Origin: an uncultured Porphyromonadaceae bacterium
GTDB lineage: Bacteria > Bacteroidota > Bacteroidia > Bacteroidales > Muribaculaceae
Assembly (NCBI GenBank): GCA_937921035.1
Contig: CALEUL010000044.1
Coordinates: 1-44,338 of the forward strand
DNA: 44,338 nt
Direction: 5' to 3'
In this document: positions 40,499-44,338 of the stretch, piece after piece
How positions within the stretch are numbered: the first letter of the stretch is position 1
Layout: the number at the start of each line of letters is the position of its first letter
Translations under genes and position numbers: made by a program
The notes under the pieces: generated by a model
What the model was told of the DNA's origin: nothing
Databases searched by the model: none
The model's input: the letters and a program-made list of their open reading frames with translations, nothing else

Positions 40499-41395
40499 AT
40501 GACAAAAAGAAAAATAGTATTAAGGGCCGATGCAAGTAAAACAATCGGATATGGACATTTTATACGCTCGTTAGCTTTAGCCGGCTATCTCAAGGAATAT
40601 TTTGATTGTTTTTTTTGCACATTCAATCCATTAGAATTAAGACCTACTATATATCAAATTAACGAGATTAAGAAAGTTTGTAAGTTTATCTATTTAGATG
40701 CTGCAAATCAAGTGAATTATGACTTAAAATTTCTTAATTATTTGAAGGGTGGAGAGATTGTTGTTTTAGACAATTACTATTTTTCAACTGAATATCAGCG
40801 TGCTATAAAAAACAAAGGATGTAAGCTTGTATGTATTGATGGGATGCATGCCAGACATTTTGTAGCTGATGCAGTTATTACTGTTACACCGAATGACAAA
40901 TCAAAATTTTCGATGGAGTCTTATACACGTTTCCTTGGTGGTATTCGCCATACTTTTCTCCGACCTGAATTTTTAAGTGTGACACGAAGTAAGACGAGTC
41001 CTGCAAATATAAAAAAAGTTGTTCTTGCAATGGGTGGAGCGGATGCTTTTGGATTAACAAATAAAATGATCGATGTTATACTTAAGGAAAAACCAAATAT
41101 TGAGCTATCAGTTATTGCAGGTGACACTGTTGAAATAACCCACACTTATAAAGATTCAATAAATATATACAAGAAACTTACAGCACAGGAAATTGTAAAT
41201 TTGTTTTTGGCATCTGATTTAGGTGTGTTTCCTGCAAGCACAATTTGTATGGAAGCTTTAGCTTGCAAATTACCTGTAGCAGCAGGATGGTATGTTGATA
41301 ATCAGAAGGAACTCTATGAATATGGTGCGACAACGGGTTTATTCGAGCCAACGGTAGTATTTACAACCGATTATTACTCAATATTTTATAGGTAA
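40499..41395 (+). pseudogene. pseG: PseG-like UDP-sugar hydrolase, apparently C-terminally truncated
   Basis: PseG removes UDP from UDP-2,4-diacetamido-trideoxyaltropyranose. The GT-B-like N-domain begins IVLRADASKTIGYGHFIRSLALA, with the probable base H20 in GYGH. The C-terminal domain has VVLAMGGADAFG and ASTICMEALACKLPVAAGWYVDNQ. Full-length relatives continue with a further conserved 40-60 residues, whereas this frame ends soon after GLFEP with TVVFTTDYYSIFYR, which does not resemble the family. The gene was probably cut by insertion or deletion near 41350, next to the resistance module. It may be non-functional. Confidence 0.7.
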
Positions 41396-42091
41396 TAAGT
41401 CAGAAATATGGTCGTTGTCTTTAATTGTACATTCTAAAGGGTGAAGATTTAACGCTTTTATTGATTATTAACTCTAAAATAAATCAACTCGGGTCGTTTC
41501 TTCTCTTTTTCTTGTTATTTGTTTCCGATATTCCACTTCTATTTCAGCTTATCTCCTAAGTCTCTGCAAAGATAGCGAAATTGATTGGATATTCATCCAC
41601 TCCATTATCATTTGTAGATTCTGTTTACGTGCCGCAATGTATCAATAACTCAACTACGCATAAGGAGGTGAGGGAATAGGAAAAGAAAATCTATTATTTT
41701 GGAGGAAGTGCAGTCTTCCGTTTGCTTTTTTGTTCCTGTTAAAATTAGCCCCCTAAAAAACAAGGGTTTGTGTAATCGGTTCTCGAATCAAGAACTATTG
41801 TTTAAGTTGATTTTCTACTATTTCGTCAGTCGTTTGTCTCCATTGCCGGATGCTTCATTATGTCAAGCCGATGAATGGGAAAGGTTTTGGGGCTGTTTAC
41901 TCTCCGAAGGAGGAAGAAACTGCCTCAAACGGTTTACCGCTTGACCTTTTCACATTCAATTGAGGCTTGGCTACCTTTGCACCCGACATAAGGGATAAAT
42001 GACTGAATATATTTTCGCTATTTGTGGGAGTGTTGTGGTGTCATCTTGATTGAAGAATAATAAAAAAAACGTTATGCTCAACCTTGACTAA
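41396..42091. other. Gene-free spacer between pseG and the macrolide-resistance genes
   Basis: This ~700-bp AT-rich region has no convincing gene. It contains an SD-like AAGGAGGTGAGGG (about 41662-41674) with no matching start. A rightward TACCTTTG element (41972-41979) sits 20 bp after a TTTC. A 10-bp inverted repeat (42037-42046) pairs with 42094-42103 at the mph end. It looks like the end sequence of a mobile element or the remnant of another gene. Confidence 0.55.
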
Positions 42092-42103
42092 TCAGATGAC
42101 ACC
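42037..42103. repeat. 10-bp inverted repeat flanking the mph 3' end
   Basis: GGTGTCATCT (42037-42046) and AGATGACACC (42094-42103) are perfect complements separated by 47 bp. The right arm overlaps the last codons of mph. It could be a terminator-like fold or a trace of rearrangement. Confidence 0.6.
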
Positions 42104-42976
42104 CAATTGTGCTCTTGCTCCTTGAATATGGTTTTTGTCATTCGTTTCTAGAGCGAAGTATCCATATGCCAAGGCTGATGCTGCGGCTCTCTCTATAGTG
42201 TGTTCGTATAATTTATCCCATATTCTTCCTCCTTGTTTTGTATAAGCTGTAATCAAATCTCGCAGGCTATTTTCTCCGAAAATGGTGAGATGTCCTGCAA
42301 AATCATTGGCTGGGTCTCCAATATGGGCTGTTGACCAATCAATAATGCCGGCAACAACACCTGTTGTCGATGTAAGTATGTGCCCGGCATACAAGTCGCC
42401 ATGAATGAATGTTGTAAAATCCGGCCATAAAGCATCATTGTCCAGCCATTTCCTGTATCGGATTTCAAGCTTGGTACTAATGCCTATTTCCGACTTTACA
42501 GCTTGCAATTGGTTCAAAATCTCAGGTCGCAAATCAGATGGCTTCATAACTCTCAGCCCATTTTCGATAATCTCTTCTTCTGGAATATTGTGCAACTGTA
42601 CCAAAACTTTTGCCAGTGACGACACATATTCGGGACAGTCCTTGTCCATATTCCAAACCATATCGTAAGTTTCCGTGTCAATCATAAGCACAGGCTTTTC
42701 TTCAATCAAAGGATAGGCTATCAGATGGGGAGATACGATTTTCCAATCGGGCACTTTGACCGACAAATGCTTCTCGACAAGCTGTAAAATTTTCCTCTCG
42801 TTATTGATTTGCTCACCCATATCCTCACGGCGCGGAATACGAATCAGCCATTCCTTTCCGTTTGTGTCTGTAGCAAAACCGACTCTAAAGTCAACACCCA
42901 TTTCATTGAATCTTATTTTCTCTGTCAAAGACACACCATATTCTTTGGCAAGTTTTTGAATTTCTTTTATTTCCAT
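42092..42976 (-). CDS. Macrolide 2'-phosphotransferase, Mph(E)-like
   Basis: This 294-aa kinase modifies the 2'-hydroxyl of the desosamine sugar of macrolides, giving resistance. The sequence follows Mph(E) closely from the N-terminus (EIQKLAKEYGVSLTEKIRFNEMG) through PRREDMGEQINNERKIL and YDMVWNMDKDCP to the end (ERAAASALAYGYFALET). The kinase motifs are HGDLYAGHI (H192, D194) and IIDWSTAHIGDP. It begins 32 bp after the mef-like gene stop, so they form a two-gene resistance operon. The subtype cannot be set by eye. Confidence 0.88.
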   Translation of the reverse strand: MEIKEIQKLAKEYGVSLTEKIRFNEMGVDFRVGFATDTNGKEWLIRIPRREDMGEQINNERKILQLVEKHLSVKVPDWKIVSPHLIAYPLIEEKPVLMIDTETYDMVWNMDKDCPEYVSSLAKVLVQLHNIPEEEIIENGLRVMKPSDLRPEILNQLQAVKSEIGISTKLEIRYRKWLDNDALWPDFTTFIHGDLYAGHILTSTTGVVAGIIDWSTAHIGDPANDFAGHLTIFGENSLRDLITAYTKQGGRIWDKLYEHTIERAAASALAYGYFALETNDKNHIQGARAQLGVI

Positions 42977-43008
42977 TTATATTTGATGTTAATTCTATAG
43001 TTTGAGTA

Positions 43009-44238
43009 TCACTTTTTCATGTTTCCAACATTCATTAGTATGGGTGAAAGGAAAGAAACGACACCGATAAACATTACCATCGAACCTGATAACAAGAACG
43101 AATTGGATATTCCTATGTTTTCCGCCAATGTTCCTGTGCACAGCAAACCAATCATCGAAGGCAAAACGGCAGAACTATGATACAAAGAGAATACACGTCC
43201 CTGTATATTGGATGGGACTTCCGTTTGCAGGATAGTGATAAACGAGGCTGTGAATACCGACAATGAGATACCTGCGAATATGACAGTCGATACATAACCC
43301 ACAAAACAGTTGGACGGCAAGATGCCACAGAGAAAAAAGGCAGTTCCCAATGACACATACATTGCATTGACTAAGACAATCTTTCTCGTTTTCGGCTTGA
43401 AAAAAGCTAAAGCCGTTCCACCTAACAGCATCCCTACAGACCACCCGATTTCTATTGTGCTGATTTTCCATTTCCCACCGTGATAACATTGTGTCGTGAG
43501 TAGAGGGAACATAAAGGAACTTGGAATGATACAAAATGTCACCGACATGGCACATAGGAATAGCAACGCTATCCCTCTATTTGCCAACACGCAGTCAAGA
43601 CCTTTTTTCAAATCGCTCACAACGTGTTTGGCCGATAGAGAAGTTGTTGCCGTCGAGTAATGGGGAATGAATACAAATACCAATGAGAGAATAGCAGCTA
43701 AAGCACCCAATATGTCTAAATACAACACCGAATGAATAGACATATAGGTAATGGCTAATGTTCCTATGGCAGGGCTGGCTATACCACACATTGACCGTAG
43801 TACCTGATTAATTCCTGCCACCCGAATCAGCTCCTTTTCCGGCACAATAAGCGGAGCTATAGTTTGCACAGCTGGTGTTTGGAACGCATTTCCAACAGAG
43901 CGAAGCACCAATATCAAATATATCCAGTTAAGATTGCCACTGTCGTATTTCAAAAGGATACTCATCACGAATGCGCACAAAGCCAGGAACAAATCCGATA
44001 CGATTAAAACTGTTTTACGATTCCATCTGTCAATAAGGACTCCTGCAAAAGGTCCTATGATAGCCTGTGGAAGTATGGCTGCCATTCCTGCAAAAGCAAG
44101 CACTTCTGCCGACTGATGTTCCAAGCTAAGCCAAATAGTGATTGCAAATTGAACGGCATAACTGGAAAGCATTGATATAAATTGTCCCGACCAAATAAGT
44201 ATATAGGTCTGAACCCATTTCCCGTTTGAATAATTCAT
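43009..44238 (-). CDS. Macrolide efflux MFS transporter, Mef(En2)-like
   Basis: This 409-aa, 12-helix major facilitator would pump macrolides out of the cell. The start at ATG 44238 (MNYSNGKWVQTYILIWSGQF) is chosen over an upstream in-frame TTG because it lines up with Mef N-termini. The motif GVLIDRWNRKTVLIVSD at about 70-86 is the cytoplasmic loop A motif of the family. ILQTEVPSNIQGRVFSLY and a C-terminal basic tail are also typical. It is upstream of mph on the same strand and has a good promoter. The precise Mef variant is uncertain. Confidence 0.82.
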   Translation of the reverse strand: MNYSNGKWVQTYILIWSGQFISMLSSYAVQFAITIWLSLEHQSAEVLAFAGMAAILPQAIIGPFAGVLIDRWNRKTVLIVSDLFLALCAFVMSILLKYDSGNLNWIYLILVLRSVGNAFQTPAVQTIAPLIVPEKELIRVAGINQVLRSMCGIASPAIGTLAITYMSIHSVLYLDILGALAAILSLVFVFIPHYSTATTSLSAKHVVSDLKKGLDCVLANRGIALLFLCAMSVTFCIIPSSFMFPLLTTQCYHGGKWKISTIEIGWSVGMLLGGTALAFFKPKTRKIVLVNAMYVSLGTAFFLCGILPSNCFVGYVSTVIFAGISLSVFTASFITILQTEVPSNIQGRVFSLYHSSAVLPSMIGLLCTGTLAENIGISNSFLLSGSMVMFIGVVSFLSPILMNVGNMKK

Positions 44239-44255
44239 CGTTACCTTTTTTGCTA

Positions 44256-44286
44256 CAAAGGTATAAAATTGGGTTGGTAAAATCAA
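44256..44286 (-). promoter_or_regulatory. Promoter of the mef-mph operon
   Basis: On the minus strand TTGA (44286-44283), a 19-bp spacer and TACCTTTG (44263-44256) fit the Bacteroidetes pattern. The expected start is about 10 bp before the mef ATG. Confidence 0.7.
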
Positions 44287-44338
44287 TAGTTCGTTAAAAA
44301 TTAGCCTAGCCTAAGCGGCTCTGGCAGTAAATAAAATG

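Noticed and set aside
41699..41944. 81-codon frame in the spacer before mph
   Set aside because: No recognisable motif, no promoter or coupling; more likely part of element-end DNA.

Overview
The window looks like chromosome of a Bacteroidales bacterium, probably a gut member near the Muribaculaceae. Several genes have good matches to the Bacteroidetes promoter (TTTG, about 19-20 bp, TAnnTTTG). The gene content also fits: a Porin_10-type outer-membrane protein, a GldB-like lipoprotein, a DUF4434 protein, secreted proteins with sorting-type C-termini, and an UpxY-type antiterminator. The family-level placement is inference. The window starts and ends inside accessory DNA.

Region by region. 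(1) 1-5.6 kb is the tRNA-proximal part of an integrated mobilizable element, all on the minus strand: a MobV-type relaxase running off the left edge, a possible oriT, a winged-helix protein, an excisionase-like HTH protein, a replication-initiator-like protein, a DnaC-like ATPase and two unrecognised proteins. It abuts the 3' end of a tRNA-Thr(CGU) gene. No integrase is visible, so it would lie to the left. (2) 5.9-29.3 kb is ordinary core chromosome: aquaporin, HdeD-like protein, Fe/Mn superoxide dismutase, ClpB, a lipoprotein, initiator tRNA-fMet, an FAD oxidoreductase, a PAS protein, a thioredoxin-fold protein, PriA, a porin, DnaA, an MCE protein with an amidase, a GldB-like lipoprotein, a DUF4434 protein and three secreted surface proteins. 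(3) 29.4-41.4 kb is a surface-polysaccharide locus under phase control: a tyrosine recombinase, a 24-bp inverted-repeat pair enclosing a promoter, a leader with an apparent intrinsic terminator and a second hairpin, upxY, two unrecognised genes, ugd, a UDP-glucuronate 4-epimerase, a CapF-like reductase, and pseB-pseC-pseF-pseH-pseG for pseudaminic acid. (4) 41.4-44.3 kb is a foreign module carrying a macrolide efflux pump (mef-like) and a macrolide 2'-phosphotransferase (mph-like). It adjoins an apparently truncated pseG.

How it works together: the recombinase probably flips the promoter between its repeats. In the orientation read here the promoter points toward upxY (ON). Transcripts meet a terminator before upxY, which suggests that UpxY antitermination controls the operon. 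Downstream enzymes should supply UDP-GlcA/UDP-GalA and part of the CMP-pseudaminate pathway. pseI, sugar transferases and the flippase/polymerase are not in the window. The shortened PseG and a PseB homologue lacking the YxxxK lysine suggest the pseudaminate branch may be impaired, or completed elsewhere.

The most interesting features are the invertible promoter with its unusual site symmetry, the attenuated leader, the two novel genes after upxY, the interruption of the pse cluster by macrolide resistance, a near-identical operator-like sequence in two surface-protein promoters, and a tRNA-Thr with two A-C mismatches at the edge of the mobile element.
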